A DNA stretch of 64,000 bases from Coenobita brevimanus (GCA_032717465.1 CM064671.1:60155859-60219858); one strand, 5' to 3'; counted from the first letter of the stretch, positions 12,799 through 24,530 are shown. The notes: generated from the sequence alone by a model not told the origin. Made by a program: numbers and translations.

Positions 12799-13023
12799 AT
12801 GCAACAGAACTGTGCTGCTTTTGGATGTAGAAAGCGTCGGAATATATCTATGGTGACACCGATAGCACGTGCGACTCAACTGTCTGGTTATGCAAATGTC
12901 CCTCAGCTGCTTCTCTATGGTGTGTTGCAGAAGGGAAATTTAAGCCTGCAGTCCACCGATTTCACGTTTCAGATGAACCAGGAACCACAACCACAACCAC
13001 CACAACAACATCCACCACCATAA
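12799..13023 (+). pseudogene. THAP-domain-like N-terminal remnant
   Basis: The frame starts MQQNCAAFGCRKRRN. This resembles the start of THAP zinc fingers (M..CAAxGCxNRR), the DNA-binding domain of P transposase and related proteins. In a shifted frame about 100 bases on, CVAEGKFKPAVHRFHVSDE resembles the later THAP region that carries the second zinc-binding pair. The two parts are out of frame and the sequence then runs into repeats, so it cannot be functional. Confidence 0.5.
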
Positions 13024-14432
13024 CAGCCACCACCACAACCACCAGCACACCCACCACAACAGCAACAACATCCACATCCACCACCATAACAACATTCACC
13101 AACACAACAACAATCACCACCACAACCACCACCATCACAACAACAACCACCACCATCACAACAACAACCAGCACATCAACCACCACCATCACAACAACAA
13201 CCACCACCATCACAACAACGACCAGCACATCAACCACCACCATCACAACAACAACCACCACCATCACAACAACAACCAGCACATCAACCACCTCCATCAC
13301 AACAATAACCACCACCACAACAACAGCCACAAAAACCACCACCACAACAACAACCACAAAAACCACCACCACAACAACAACCACAGAAACCACCACCACA
13401 ACAACAACCACAAAAACCACCACCACAACAACAACCACAGAAACCACCACCACAACAACAACCACCACAAGAAAAACCACCACAACAACAACTACCACCA
13501 CTACAACAATTACCACTACCACCACCACCAACACAAGCACCATCACAATAACCACCACCACAACAATAACCATCACCACAATAATAACCATCACAACAAC
13601 AACAACCGCAAAAACAACCACCACCATCACAACAACCACCATCACTACAACACCACCACCACAACAACCACCATCACAGGAACAACCACAACAATAACCA
13701 CCACATCAGCAACTACAACAACAACCACCACAACAATAACACCACCACAACAACAACCACCATCACGACAACCACCAGCACAATAACAGCCACGACAACA
13801 ACCACAACAACAAACACCACAACAATAACGACCACCATAACAACAACAACAACAACCAACACAACCACAACCACCACCACCACCACAACAGCAACAACGA
13901 CAAAAACCATAAAAAAACATCACCGCAACGAGCACCACCACCACTACAACCATCACCACAACCACCGCCACAACAAAAACAACAGCAGCAACAACTATAA
14001 CCACAATCACATCAATGACCACCACAACAACCACCACCACAACAACTACAACATCCACCGCCACCACCACCACAACCACCACAACAGCAACAACAACCAC
14101 AATCACCACCACAACAGCAACAACAACCACAATCACCACCACAACAGCAACAACAACCACAATCACCACCACAACAGCCACCATTATAACCACCATCAAA
14201 ACAACCACCACCACCACAACAACCACCAGTAACACAACAACAACCACAATTAACACAACAACAACCACAATTAACACAATAACCACCACCGTCACCACAA
14301 CAACAAAAAACACTATCACCACCAACACAACAACCACAACAAAAACCACCATCACCACCACCACCACCACAGCAACAACCACCAATACCACTACAATAAC
14401 CACCATCACCACCTCCACAACGACAACATTCA
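12975..14432 (+). repeat. 1.45-kb CAA/CAC-rich tandem tract
   Basis: Almost pure C/A triplets (caa, cac, acc) with higher-order units, for example the block around 13138-13300 (accagcacatcaacc) and a 48-bp-type unit at 13310-13460. Long open frames on both strands (poly-T/N, poly-V, poly-C/G) are artefacts of the triplet period. Confidence 0.95.
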
Positions 14433-14571
14433 TTTTCATAGTATGAATTCGCTCTAAAAATAAAAACCCCACTATTACATGCTTGGCCGCTCCAACATGG
14501 CGGCCGCAAAGACGCATTGCCGCTGTACTGAAGAATGGGCGAAGCGGCATCTAGTCTTATTTATATCCATG

Positions 14572-14579
14572 CCGTTGCC
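14572..14579 (+). repeat. 8-bp target duplication of P-like element (right)
   Basis: CCGTTGCC, identical to 12661-12668. Confidence 0.8.
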
Positions 14580-14861
14580 ATCCAGTGGGAATGGTTACCC
14601 TAATCCTACGCGACGTCTTAGCTGCATGCCCTTCTGGTCAAAATGTACCAGTTAATGCCGTTAATTCATAAATAATTAGTACGGTATATATGATGCCAGT
14701 ACCCACTTATTGTGGCACATGTTTTTTTTACTTCTTGGAAACTTCTAAATTGCAGATTGATTGAAGAAATGTCGGCCCCTGTCCATAAACACAGATTATT
14801 ATATTATGGAGGAGAAACCATAAGAATATGGTAATATCAATGATATGAGGAGTAGTACGCT

Positions 14862-14998
14862 TCAGATCACCGGGTTACAGTTCTTTGCCCCGCCCACTAG
14901 TGCGGAGGCTGTGTTCGAATGCGTGGCTCGTGTGTGGTCATAACACTGCCCGCCACGCGTCCCTGGTCAGAGATTAGTAATCATGAGTGTACATGCAA
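14862..14998 (+). repeat. SINE-like repeat with tRNA B-box-like motif
   Basis: GTGTTCGAATGCG at about 14931 resembles a Pol III B box (GGTTCGAATCC). The tail ctggtcagagattagtaatc is shared with the minus-strand fragment at 12175-12290. A tRNA-derived SINE is likely but unproven. Confidence 0.45.
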
Positions 14999-15075
14999 TC
15001 CTCCACTTCAAAAGATCTCTTAAACTGAATAAAATAGTCATTGTAATGCACGGTTTAAATTTTAATTATGGTAGA

Positions 15076-15808
15076 GAGAAGACGAAGGGGAGCTGCTACG
15101 CTTGGTGGATGAGTTTGGGAAAGTATGTAAGAAACGGAATCTAAAGGTTAATGTAGGGAAGGGTAAAGTTATGGTCGTCGAGAGACGTGAAGTCACTGAG
15201 TGTACAGTGAGGTTGGATGGGGAGGAAATGGAAAATGTGAGTGCATTTAAGTACTTGGGTAGTGTGATGAGTAAGGATGGAAGTTTATATGGTGAAGAGC
15301 TTGAAAAGGTACAACGAAGATGAAAGGTTGCTGGTCCTTGGAAGCAGTGATAAGAAACAGGGAAGTGAATAAGTTACTACATGATAGTATTGTGATACCA
15401 ACTCTAACGTATGGAAGTGAAGCTTGGACCTTGTTGGAGGGACAAGAGTGAGAGCTGTGGAAATGAGTTACCTGAGAGGAGCATGTGGAGTCACATGGGG
15501 AGACAGACTGACAAATGAGGAAGTGAAGAAGCGTTGTGGTGTGGGTGTGATAGGTAGCGTTAGGTGGTTTGGCCATATGGAGAGGATGGAGAGTGAGAGA
15601 CTGAGGAAGAGAGTGTATGTGAGTGAGGTGAAGGTGAGAGAGGGGGGGGAGGCCAAGGATGAGATGGAGGGATGGAGTATAGAGGCATATGAGAGGGGTG
15701 TGTGGGCTGGGGGGAGGACAGTGAAATGGCAGGGGACAGGGCGGCTTGGAGGCGATTTGTTTGTGGCCACCCATTTCGGGATTAAGGCGTCTGGCGATAG
15801 ATAGATAA
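15076..15808 (+). mobile_element. RTE-type LINE fragment C1, 3' part
   Basis: It encodes LVDEFGKVCKKRNLKVNVGK, SAFKYLGSVMSKDGSLYG and a C-terminal GDRLTNEEVKKRCGVGVIGS followed by VRWFGHMERM. These match the RT-thumb and C-terminal regions of the larger C4 copy. It starts in the middle of the reverse transcriptase (5' truncated) and ends in a GATA tail at 15795-15808. The frame is broken near 15320 and 15420. Nothing clear was seen from 15,810 to 16,555. Confidence 0.75.
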
Positions 15809-16557
15809 ACAGATGATAGAAAACGGATTTTAAACTAAATGTAATTAACGGAAAGGCAGAGCACAGGAACACCTTATATGTCGTCTATAGATTGTGCATC
15901 ATTTATACTTTCTGGAGCTTATAATATGCATGAGGTTGCCTCTTTTTTCCTTTACCTTCACTCATACAGCTACTTCGTAGTTCAGAATCAGAGGGCATAC
16001 TGAAGAGGAACAATGCTGTCAAAGAACATTAACTGTGATAATGACTAATTGCAATGGAGACATGTTAATCGCAAACATTAATTAACCCGTGCTGCCCAAA
16101 GCATCTTGTTGATTTTATTCATGCTATCTACCAGCGAATTACTTTCAGCTTTGTGAAATCTGAATAAAACGTTTTGAAAATCACCACCATCACTCCATCA
16201 CTACCATTGAGGGTCTATTAACCACGTAAATCGAGGAGATGTTATTTTAGTTTGTTTGTGCTGCTACCAGACGACTGTATTTACCTTAGGAATACTCTCC
16301 CATTGAACGGATATGTTAAAGTATTATAAAATCCCTGTTCTTTGAAAGTCAGTCCCAGGGTAAATTAAATCGTCAGAAGATGGCACGAATAAAACTAAAA
16401 AAACACACTCCTTCAGGTCAGTGGGTTCAACTGAATGATAATGTCCAATGTCATTTATACTGAATGGGATTGATGCCCTTTGGCGGAAGAGGCTAATATC
16501 AGTTATGAACACTGTCACCGGCACAGTCTTGAGTCACAGTTTCTTCTCACCCATTAA

Positions 16558-17798
16558 AGCCCCTGTCACACATACGCGACTCAAGGGCCGACCGCGGAGA
16601 CTCAAGGTCGCGTCCTAGTTGGCTCCCACGCATCCCGATTGACCCCAAATCTGCTCTGCCCATGGCTGCCTAACGACCGTGTCAGGACTGCCGCACAACA
16701 GGTTGTGACGTCCTCAAGAATGCAACAAGATCACGAGACGACCACAAGGCAACAGAGCTATGAGTCTTCAGATTTGAAATTTAATGAATTTTTGTCAGCC
16801 ACAACCGTGACACAACGGCCCACGAACAAGACGACTGCATGACGCGTTTGGGGAATGCACCCCTACCCCCCCACAACATCCCCACGTCCCCCCCACGACC
16901 GACCCATAGGGCAGGGCATCACACCTAGACTACCAGTGACACCCAGCGAGGGGTGGAACATCACACCTAGACCACCAATAACACCCAGTGCATCACCATG
17001 GACCTTCCCTATATCTAGTCAGTTGATGAGGGACATGCAGTCATAACGGTTTTTTTGCTGGCAACAGCATCACGACGGGCAATGATCACATCGCAACACA
17101 TCCAACTGAGTTAAGACTGTTTCACAACCGATGTACACTTCCGACTGCAACGCAATTGTGACATGACTTTTGGCAAGTCGTGAGGTGGCCACGATTTTTT
17201 AACCCATGCGTTAAAAAATCGTGGCCACCTCACGACTTGCCAAAAGTTGTGTCACAGCTGCACTGCAGTCGGAAGTGTTGTACATTGGTCGTGAAGCAGT
17301 CTCAGCTCAATTGGATGCATCTTGATGCTGTCACCAACAAAAAAACCGTTATGACTGCATGTCCCTCATCAAGTGATTAGATGCAGGAGAGGTCCATGGT
17401 GATGCTCTGGGTGTCATTGGTGGTTCAGGTGTGACGCCCCGCCCCATGGGTCAGTCGTAGGGGGGTCGTGGGGGTGTCCTGGGGGGTCGGGGTGCATTCC
17501 CCAAACACATCATGCAGTCGTCTTACACTCGTGCGTGGTCGTGTCTCGGTCGTGGCTAACAAGAATTTGTTTAATTTCGAATTTGAAGACTCATAGCTCT
17601 GTTGCCTCGCAGTCACCTCATGATCTTGTCTCGTTCTTGTGGACGTCACGACTGGTCGTGAGGCATTCCTGACGCGGTCGTTACCCAGTCATGAGCAGAG
17701 CAGATTTGGGGCCAGTCAGGAGGCGTGGGAGCCAATTAGGACACGACCTTGAGTCGTGCCGCGGTCGGCCCTTGAGTCATGAATGCGTGACAGGAGCT
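16558..17798. mobile_element. 1.24-kb foldback element (near-complete inverted repeat)
   Basis: The two halves are inverted copies for most of their length. The outer ends are AGCCCCTGTCAC and its reverse partner AGCTCCTGTCAC. The centre (17171-17243) is a perfect hairpin reading ttggcaagtcgtgaggtggc on each arm, around a short loop near ttaacccatgcgttaa. TAA flanks both ends (16555-16557 and 17799-17801), which fits a 3-bp target duplication of PIF/Harbinger type. There is no coding capacity. Confidence 0.8.
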
Positions 17799-18065
17799 TA
17801 AGGTTGCTTTCACACGAGCGGTTCTTGCATGGTATAGAAATAAAATTAGTCTAATGGGACAGTTGATACAAGGCAGGAGTGGCAAAATAGCCGCAGCGGC
17901 AGCCACCACTGACAGCCTGGATCGCTAGATTGCAGTGGCCGTAAAGCAGCCAGGCGGGCACATGAGCGGTTTTGCCCACGGTGGAAGTAAGGTTTCATCT
18001 CTGGGACAGACAACACCCAACCAACTGCTCTGCAGTATCAATACCTGGCATGTACTACAATCGTG

Positions 18066-18066
<1 letters not shown>

Positions 18067-18131
<65 letters not shown>
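18067..18131. repeat. (TA)n microsatellite at the 3' end of LINE C2
   Basis: About 32 TA units abut the LINE 3' terminus (ctggcaaaatata on the minus strand). Confidence 0.95.
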
Positions 18132-18135
<4 letters not shown>

Positions 18136-19378
18136 CAGATGCCTCAATCCCATTTGGAGTGTTCACAAACAAATCGCCTCCACGTCGCCCTATCCCCTGG
18201 CATTTCACTGCCCTGCTCCCAACTCACACCCCCCTCTCTCATATACTTCTCCACCCCATCCCTCCATCTCATCCTCGGCCTCCCCCTCCCTCTTCCCCCC
18301 TCCACCTCATTCACATACACTCTCTTCATCAGTCTTTCACCCTCCATCCTCTCCACATGGCCAAACCACCTCAGTGTATTCCTCCTAACGCTTCCTGTCA
18401 CATCCACATCCACACCACAATGCTCCTTTATATCCTCACTTGTCAGTCTGTCTCTCCATGTGACTCCACAGGCTTCTCTTAAATAACTCATTTCCACTCC
18501 TCTCACTCTTGACTTGTGTCCTTCCAGCAACGTTCAAGCTTCACTTCCATACGTTAGAGTTGGTGTCACAATACTGTCATGTAGTAACTTTTTCACTTCC
18601 ATGCTCACTTCCCTGCTTCTTATCACTGCTTTCAAGGAACCAGCAACCTTTCTTCCCTGCTGTACCCTTTCAAGCACTTCACCCTCCAAACCTCCATCCT
18701 TACTCATCACCCTACCCAAGTACTTAAACGTACTCACATTTTCCAATTCCTCACCATCGAACCTCGCTGTACATTCACTGACTTCACCTCTCTCAAAGAC
18801 CATCACTTTACTCTTCCCTACATTCACCTTTAGATTCCGTTTCTTACACACTCTCTCAAACTCATCCACCAAGCCTTGCAGCTCTCCTTCGTCTTCACTC
18901 AACAACATAGTATCATCTGCAAACAACAGTACAGGGAGTATCCAAACACTACCCTCTCTCACCAGGGCCACTTCAACATCCACTACCCTACCTTGTACCT
19001 CTTTTATTACCCCATCCACGTACAGATTGAACAACCATGGAAACATGACACATCCCTGTTTCAACCCAACCTTCAAAGAGAAAAATTCACTCAGTTCACC
19101 ATCCACACGCACTGCAGCCTTAGCACCATCATACACACTCTTCACAGCATTCAACTTCCCATCTACTCCATATATTCTTAATACTATTCACCCTGTCATA
19201 TGTTTTCTCCAAATCCATGAAAGCCGCATACAACTTCTTTCCCTTCTCTAGAAACTTTTCCACTAAGGATCCAAGAATGATTATCTGATCTACACAACCT
19301 TTTCCCTTCATAAAGCCTCCCTGTTCTTCTCCAACTAATTCCTCTGTTCTTTCTCTAACTCTGTCAATAAGTATCGTA

Positions 19379-19380
<2 letters not shown>
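18128..19380 (-). mobile_element. RTE-type LINE fragment C2
   Basis: On the minus strand from 19380 it encodes GTILIDRVRERTEELVGEEQ, the KKLYAAFMDLEKTYDRV box, FFSLKVGLKQGCVMFPWLF, LLFADDTMLLSEDEGELQGL and a C-terminal GVTWRDRLTSEDIKEHCGVD. It covers most of the reverse transcriptase and the C-terminal domain. Two frame breaks and truncation in the fingers region make it inactive. TA repeats border both ends. Confidence 0.8.

Positions 19381-19408
<28 letters not shown>
19381..19408. repeat. (TA)n microsatellite
   Basis: Perfect TA dinucleotide run between LINE C2 and LINE D. Confidence 0.9.
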
Positions 19409-19409
<1 letters not shown>

Positions 19410-19433
19410 CTGTGTATGTTATACATACAGTAG

Positions 19434-21690
19434 ATCATCTTCATCATCATCATCATCAGCCATTACAAGTCCACTGGTGAACAAAGGCTCCCCCCAACCT
19501 TCTCCAAGAATTCCTTGACTGAGCCAATCTTTCCCATGTTTTCCCTGCAAATTTCTCTGTCTATCATTCCACATCCTGTCTGGCCTTTTTCTGCTTCGCC
19601 TAGAATCTCTTGGTGTTCAGTCAGTCAGTTGCTTGCTCCATCGGTTATCTCTTATTCTTGCTACTTGGCCTGCCCACTTCCATGTCTGTTCTTTTACAAC
19701 TTCTATAATATCTTCGATTTAAGTCTGCTCTTTCACCCAAGTCGATCTTTTCCTGTCTCTTGAAGATATTCCCAACACTGACCTTTTCATTGCTCTCTGA
19801 GAAAGAATTAATTAATTTTCCATCGATTTTGTCAGTTTCCAGGTCTCACAACCATACGTCATAGTCCCAATTATGCATTTGTTATATAATTTTTGTTTAA
19901 TACAAATTGGCAAGCTACTTTTCATAGTGTCCCTATGTACACCGAAAGCTTTCCATCCAATTGTAATGCGTCTTTTGATTTCGCTATCATGATCTTTCGT
20001 TAACTTTAGTATGTGCCCCAAGTAATTGTACTCCTCGACTTGTTCCAGAATTTCTTCGCTTATTCTGATGACGCTCTTTGGTGCTTGTGGATTAAACATT
20101 AGTTTTTCCCCGGTACATCTTTAGCCCTACTTGGAGACTTTCTCTGTTCAGGTCATTTAACTTTCCTTGCAATGTCTCTGCTGTTTCTGAGATTAGGACA
20201 ACTTCATCTGCAAATCTTAAATGGTTTAGCTTATCTACATCTATGCTCACTCCTTTGTTATCCCAGTCTAGCTTTCTGAAAATACTTTCTTGACATGCTG
20301 TAAATAATTTGTGGTGAAATTGTATCTCCCTGACGCACGCCCCTCTCAATCATAATTTTTTCCGAGTCCTTATGTAATTTAACTGTAGCAGTTCCCTCTT
20401 TATATATGTTTTCGAGCAGTTATACAATGTTCTCATTCACTCCTTGTGCTCGCAATGAATATTAATTGCTATGTGCTCCACTGCGTTGAAAGGCTTTTCG
20501 TAATCAACAGAACCTAAGCACAGTGTTTTTATTTTTTTTTTTACATTATGTAATTTTCTCAGTTAGCTGATTCATTTGTGTGTAGATGATCGGTAGTAGA
20601 ATACCTGCTTCGGATTCCTACCTGTTCACGAGGTTAGTTTTCCTCCAGATTTGTTGTTATTCTGTTCGTAAGGACTTCAGTGAAGAGTTTGTAAATGGCT
20701 GATTATGAGCTAATGGGTCGATCTTTTGAGTCACCTTTTTTATAGAGTAAAATAACTATTGCATTACATCATGTTTTGTGAATTTTCTTCTGTTTTATAC
20801 AGTGGGTAAATAAGTGAGCAAGCCTATTTTGTACTTCTACTCCTGCACCCAACAGTAAATCTGTTACTATTCCATCTTCTCCCGGAGCCTTCCCTCTTTT
20901 CATATTTTTAAGACAAATTTTTACTTCGTCTGGTGTTACCTCAGGTATTTCACTTGTGTCAATTGAAAAGTGAGCTATTGGTACTGCTGTCTTTGATGCA
21001 TACAGTTCTTTGTAAAATTCTTCATCTCTCCTCACCATCTTATCTGCATTTAATGATGTCACCGTTCTTGTCTTTCAGTGATGTAATTTGTTGCTTTCCT
21101 AGTGTCATTTTACTTCGGACCTGTTTCAGACTTTTTCCTTTTTTGATGGTTTTCTTGATCTGATCCATATTTCTCTTTTATTTTTCTTCTCTTTGCCTCT
21201 TGTTGATAAGCTTAATTCCGCTCGTTCTGTTTCATCTTTCTTTGGTTTTACTTTCATTTCCTTTATTTTTTTCATAAGCTCGATTGTCTTTTCTGAAAAT
21301 TTCTTGGCTTTGGCTGTAGTAGATTATCATACTACCTCCGGTGCTGATTCTCTTAGCACATTTGTTAGTCTGTCATTTAGCTCATCAATGTCACATTCAA
21401 CAATACTTACAGCCTGAAATCTGTTCCTTAATTCCAACTGAAAGGCTGCTTTGTTTTCGTTTACTTTTTTGGGGCATATCTTTTTATCTTGAATCATCTT
21501 TCTTTCACTTCTGAATTTGATTCTGTTGTGCAACCCACCATTCTATGGTCACTTTCTATATTTACTTTGTTGATAACTGTGACATTTGTGCTCGTGTTAT
21601 TCTTATCTGCTATAATGAAGTCGATTTCATTCTTTATTGCTCCATTTGGGTTCTCCAGGTCAACTTTCTCCCTGTTCTTTTGTGAAAGAA
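19434..21690 (-). mobile_element. RTE-type LINE D (distinct family)
   Basis: Minus-strand blocks, in order, are: an endonuclease end NEIDFIIADKNN with ESDHRMVG (about 21640-21530), a linker, ICLKNMKRGKAPGEDGIVTD (RT motif 1 region, about 20950-20860), LNHLRFADEVVLIS (active-site box, near 20200-20240), and the thumb EEYNYLGHILKLTKDHDSEI to GTMTYGCETWKL. The 3' end on the minus strand is ACTTGTAATGGCTGATGATG and a GAT tail, the usual RTE terminus. Its coding text differs from family C. It is 5' truncated and frame-broken. Confidence 0.8.
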
Positions 21691-22104
21691 TGTGTTCATT
21701 ATTTGCATAACTTCATATTGAAAATGTACTACTGTATATAATTACAGGCTTATTAACCTTGTAGCTCTATGTTTTATGAACACTGATGACTTTAAATTGC
21801 AGAACTGTCATGACATGATCAGCTTTCGGATCTTCATGCAGAGTGTAAATTGCACCGTGCAGGAGTTGACTACTGTTCAAGGGATGGATCCAGAATTTCC
21901 GATTTTTTTTTTCCTGACCTTGTTCATTAAATAAACTCATACAACTCTTTTTCCTCACGTCCTCCATCATGAAGAGACACTAGTAAACTGACACGCATTG
22001 GTTAAAACCGCCTGTGTGAAAGGCTGACCAAAATCGCACATCCAAGCGAGAGGGTAAAACTGCCGTGACAGAAACTGCTCGTGTGAAAGCAGCCTATGCC
22101 TGGC

Positions 22105-22376
22105 GCTGGGGAAGAGTCAACACGTGCTTTCGCTGTCTCTCGGATGGAGCTTCGGCGTCCACCCGGGAGACAAACTTCCTCATACTTCCTTCAACTCGCC
22201 GTGGGAAGGACCCTGGTCCAACCCTGGTCAAGCTGTGTCTACCAGAAGGGGGCGCAGGATCCCTACATGCCATATGTATGGTACTGTATATGTAGGACGG
22301 TCCCACATAAGCGGTTGCTTACCTGTGGTTGATGGGCCTGCTCAGCCAGACAGACCAAGGTTAAGCAACAACAAGA
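22105..22376 (+). repeat. Dispersed repeat R, copy 1
   Basis: The block around ctcgccgtgggaaggacc, with ggatccctac, tatgtatggtactgta and gcggttgcttacc, recurs in the same orientation at 28230-28445. Length and dispersion suggest a SINE or a short DNA element; no diagnostic end was found. Confidence 0.6.
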
Positions 22377-22599
22377 ACACAGCAACCCTGCCCCTGGCTC
22401 TTTGAAAGTCGTAGCCACGGTTCATATTATACGACGACCTGTTGTGCAACAGTACGTGGTTGTTATGACATTGCTAAACACTACAGGAGTAATTTGCGAC
22501 GATAATGCTACTCATGCCGTTGTACTTAACCAATAATAGGACTTTGTTCTGCGGGAAAAGGTGGGTGCGAATTTCACTCAGGGATAATATTATAGGGTG

Positions 22600-23250
22600 A
22601 GCAAATAATATGACTAGTGAATATGGCCGTACTAAATCCGTAGACACCCATTACCTGATTTATTGCAGTAGACAGAACAGCATTCACCATGACAGTTACG
22701 TCCTAAGTGACTAATCATGGGTTTTAAACTTTAGGCGTTAGAGGGTAAGATTAGAGGGTTAGCAAATACTGTAACGTAGGAGAGTACGTGAACAAAATAT
22801 CTGATCACTTCCCTAACCTTGAACATTGCAGTAATTAGAACAGCAGTTAGCACGAGAGTTACGTCTAAGTGGTTGGTCATCGGTTTGACGAAGCGCCTGA
22901 TATGTTGGCGGTAGAAGGGTAAAATTCGAGAGTTAGCAGCTAATATACATCGCAAGTGTACGTCTGTCCTGTAACTCTTATATAATGCAGTGAACAGGAC
23001 ACCAGTTACCACAAAAGTTATATCTTGAGTGCCAGACTTTTGGTACTGTGGAAAGTCTTTTATGTAGGAAGTAGAAGGACAAGATAACAGGCACAGCAAA
23101 CACCATGGCTCAAGGGTAACTCCCCTCACCTTATAGATTGCGGCGGCCAGAACTGCAGACACCGTGGGAGCTAGGTATGGAGTGAAAGTCACTGGTGCTG
23201 TGGAGCGTCTTTTAAGCACTGCAGCCTGGGGAGTCAACACGCGGTCGCAC
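22600..23250 (-). repeat. Tandem repeat of four exon-like units (about 150-160 bp period)
   Basis: Four units begin near 22650, 22810, 22970 and 23122. On the minus strand each encodes a related short peptide (VTVMVNAVLSTAI, VTLVLTAVLITAMFK, ITFVVTGVLFTALYK, APTVSAVLAAAIYK). Each is followed by a sequence where a splice donor would lie, best in the fourth (AAG|gtgagg). A single open frame of 173 codons runs through the last three. No known domain was recognised. Confidence 0.6.
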
Positions 23251-23379
23251 AAACAATGTCACGCCCCGTACAGCGATTCAATTATGTAAACACCCGACCT
23301 TTCTCACTAGTACATGGAACTATTTTGGCGGGGTAGTTCTTGTATTGATTTATGTGATTTGGTAGCTTACATAACGATC

Positions 23380-23410
23380 TCTCTCTCTCTCTCTCTCTCT
23401 CGATCTCTCT
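23380..23410. repeat. (CT)n microsatellite
   Basis: Tandem CT units. From 23,410 to 24,090 I see no gene or recognisable repeat. Confidence 0.9.
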
Positions 23411-24094
23411 CTTTCAGTTATTTTTCACGATTGCCAAATATACTGTGCAAACATCAGCACGCTATGGAGCTGAACTTGGACTGATAAACACCAGAGTCTC
23501 CGCCTCCAGGATACGGTATGCCAAGACGGAACCCAGGAACAACAAGTAGACTATACTATAGTCGGGGCTCACGGCTGAGGTTGTCATTATCGTACCCTGG
23601 CAACCCACTAGTCAACAGTGCGTCCGATTTCGTACTATATTATACATGAATCATATTGTTATACACGAATGTATTATACACAAATATTATCATACAAAAA
23701 CATATTATACACGAATCACATGTGTATCCTATTGTACACGAAATCTGATGCACGGTTGACGAATAGGCTGCAAAGGGTACGACAGTGACAATCTCAGAAT
23801 CGTTCACCGCGACTATAGGGAAGGTGATGAAAGCTACACGCAAAAATTCTATTTCGAGAAGACTTCCTTAATAAATATTATGTGGCCGATTTCAACCGCA
23901 CAGCCATTAGGAAATTCATCAGCAGCCCATGGTAAGACGAGCTTTGAACTTACTTGCAAAAATAAAACAGCATTCATTTGGTTGTATTGGTAATTCTGAA
24001 TGTTTCGTCCATATGTCCAACAGTATCACATCACAAAGGTACCAAATAATTGTCTGGAGAGTGTGCAGTCTGCATCAAAAGTCATGTAACTTCT

Positions 24095-24095
<1 letters not shown>

Positions 24096-24138
<43 letters not shown>
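24096..24138. repeat. (CT)n microsatellite
   Basis: About 20 CT units followed by ccgcggact. Confidence 0.92.
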
Positions 24139-24140
<2 letters not shown>

Positions 24141-24261
24141 CGGACTTGGAAAATCAGTGTGGTGGACTTGCACCAAACGACGCTCATGACACAGAGCAGC
24201 CATCAGTTACTGCGGATTCACCGCACCGATTTCACAGCGCGTGGAAAAAAACTCAGGAGAG

Positions 24262-24400
24262 GCGACAGAAGAAGAAGAAGAAGACGAAGAAGAGGACGAC
24301 GACAACGACCACAACGACGACGACGACGACGACGACGAAGAAGAAGAAGAAGAAGAAGAAGAAGAAGAAAAAGAAGGAGCCGATGAAGAAGAAAAAGAAG
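24262..24400. repeat. GAA/GAC purine-rich tract
   Basis: Tandem gaa and gac triplets, almost all purine on the plus strand at the 3' half. Reads as poly-K/R/T in the three frames. Confidence 0.9.
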
Positions 24401-24424
24401 ATGGAAAACGAGATGAATAAGCGA

Positions 24425-24465
24425 TGTGAATGTGTGTTTATTAATTCTGTGATCGTTTGCGTTTC

Positions 24466-24530
<65 letters not shown>

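Larger units (their letters stand above)
12669..14571 (+). mobile_element. P-like DNA transposon remnant with THAP-like start and giant CAA/CAC tract
   Basis: The ends form terminal inverted repeats. The left begins CATAGATATAAATAAGCC and the right end reversed begins CATGGATATAAATAAGAC; about 25 of 28 bases match, and similarity continues inward (cggccgacatcttgga against cggccgccatgttgga). An exact 8-bp duplication flanks it, as for P elements, whose ends also begin CA. Just inside is a short THAP-like frame, then 1.45 kb of CAA/CAC repeats in place of the transposase. P superfamily membership is inferred from TIR, duplication length and the THAP remnant. Confidence 0.75.
17802..22094. mobile_element. 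TIR DNA element H, split by two LINE insertions
   Basis: The left end GGTTGCTTTCACACGAGC (17802-17819) and the inverted right end GGCTGCTTTCACACGAGC (22077-22094) match at 17 of 18 bases. Between them lie LINE C2 and LINE D, so the original element was probably below 1 kb (17802-18066 plus about 21700-22094). Flanking triplets TAA and TAT do not match, so the target duplication is unproven. Confidence 0.55.

Noticed and set aside
12962..14550. Long open frames (up to 301 codons) of poly-Val, poly-Cys/Gly or poly-Thr on both strands
   Set aside because: They are the reading of a CAA/CAC triplet tract in different frames. No non-repetitive domain is attached.
18063..18482. Frames with long Tyr-Ile runs
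   Set aside because: These are the (TA)n microsatellite fused to the antisense of LINE C2.
18144..19154. Two cellular genes on opposite strands
   Set aside because: The minus strand is RTE LINE coding text with an FADD active-site box; the plus-strand Ser/Pro-rich frames are its shadow.
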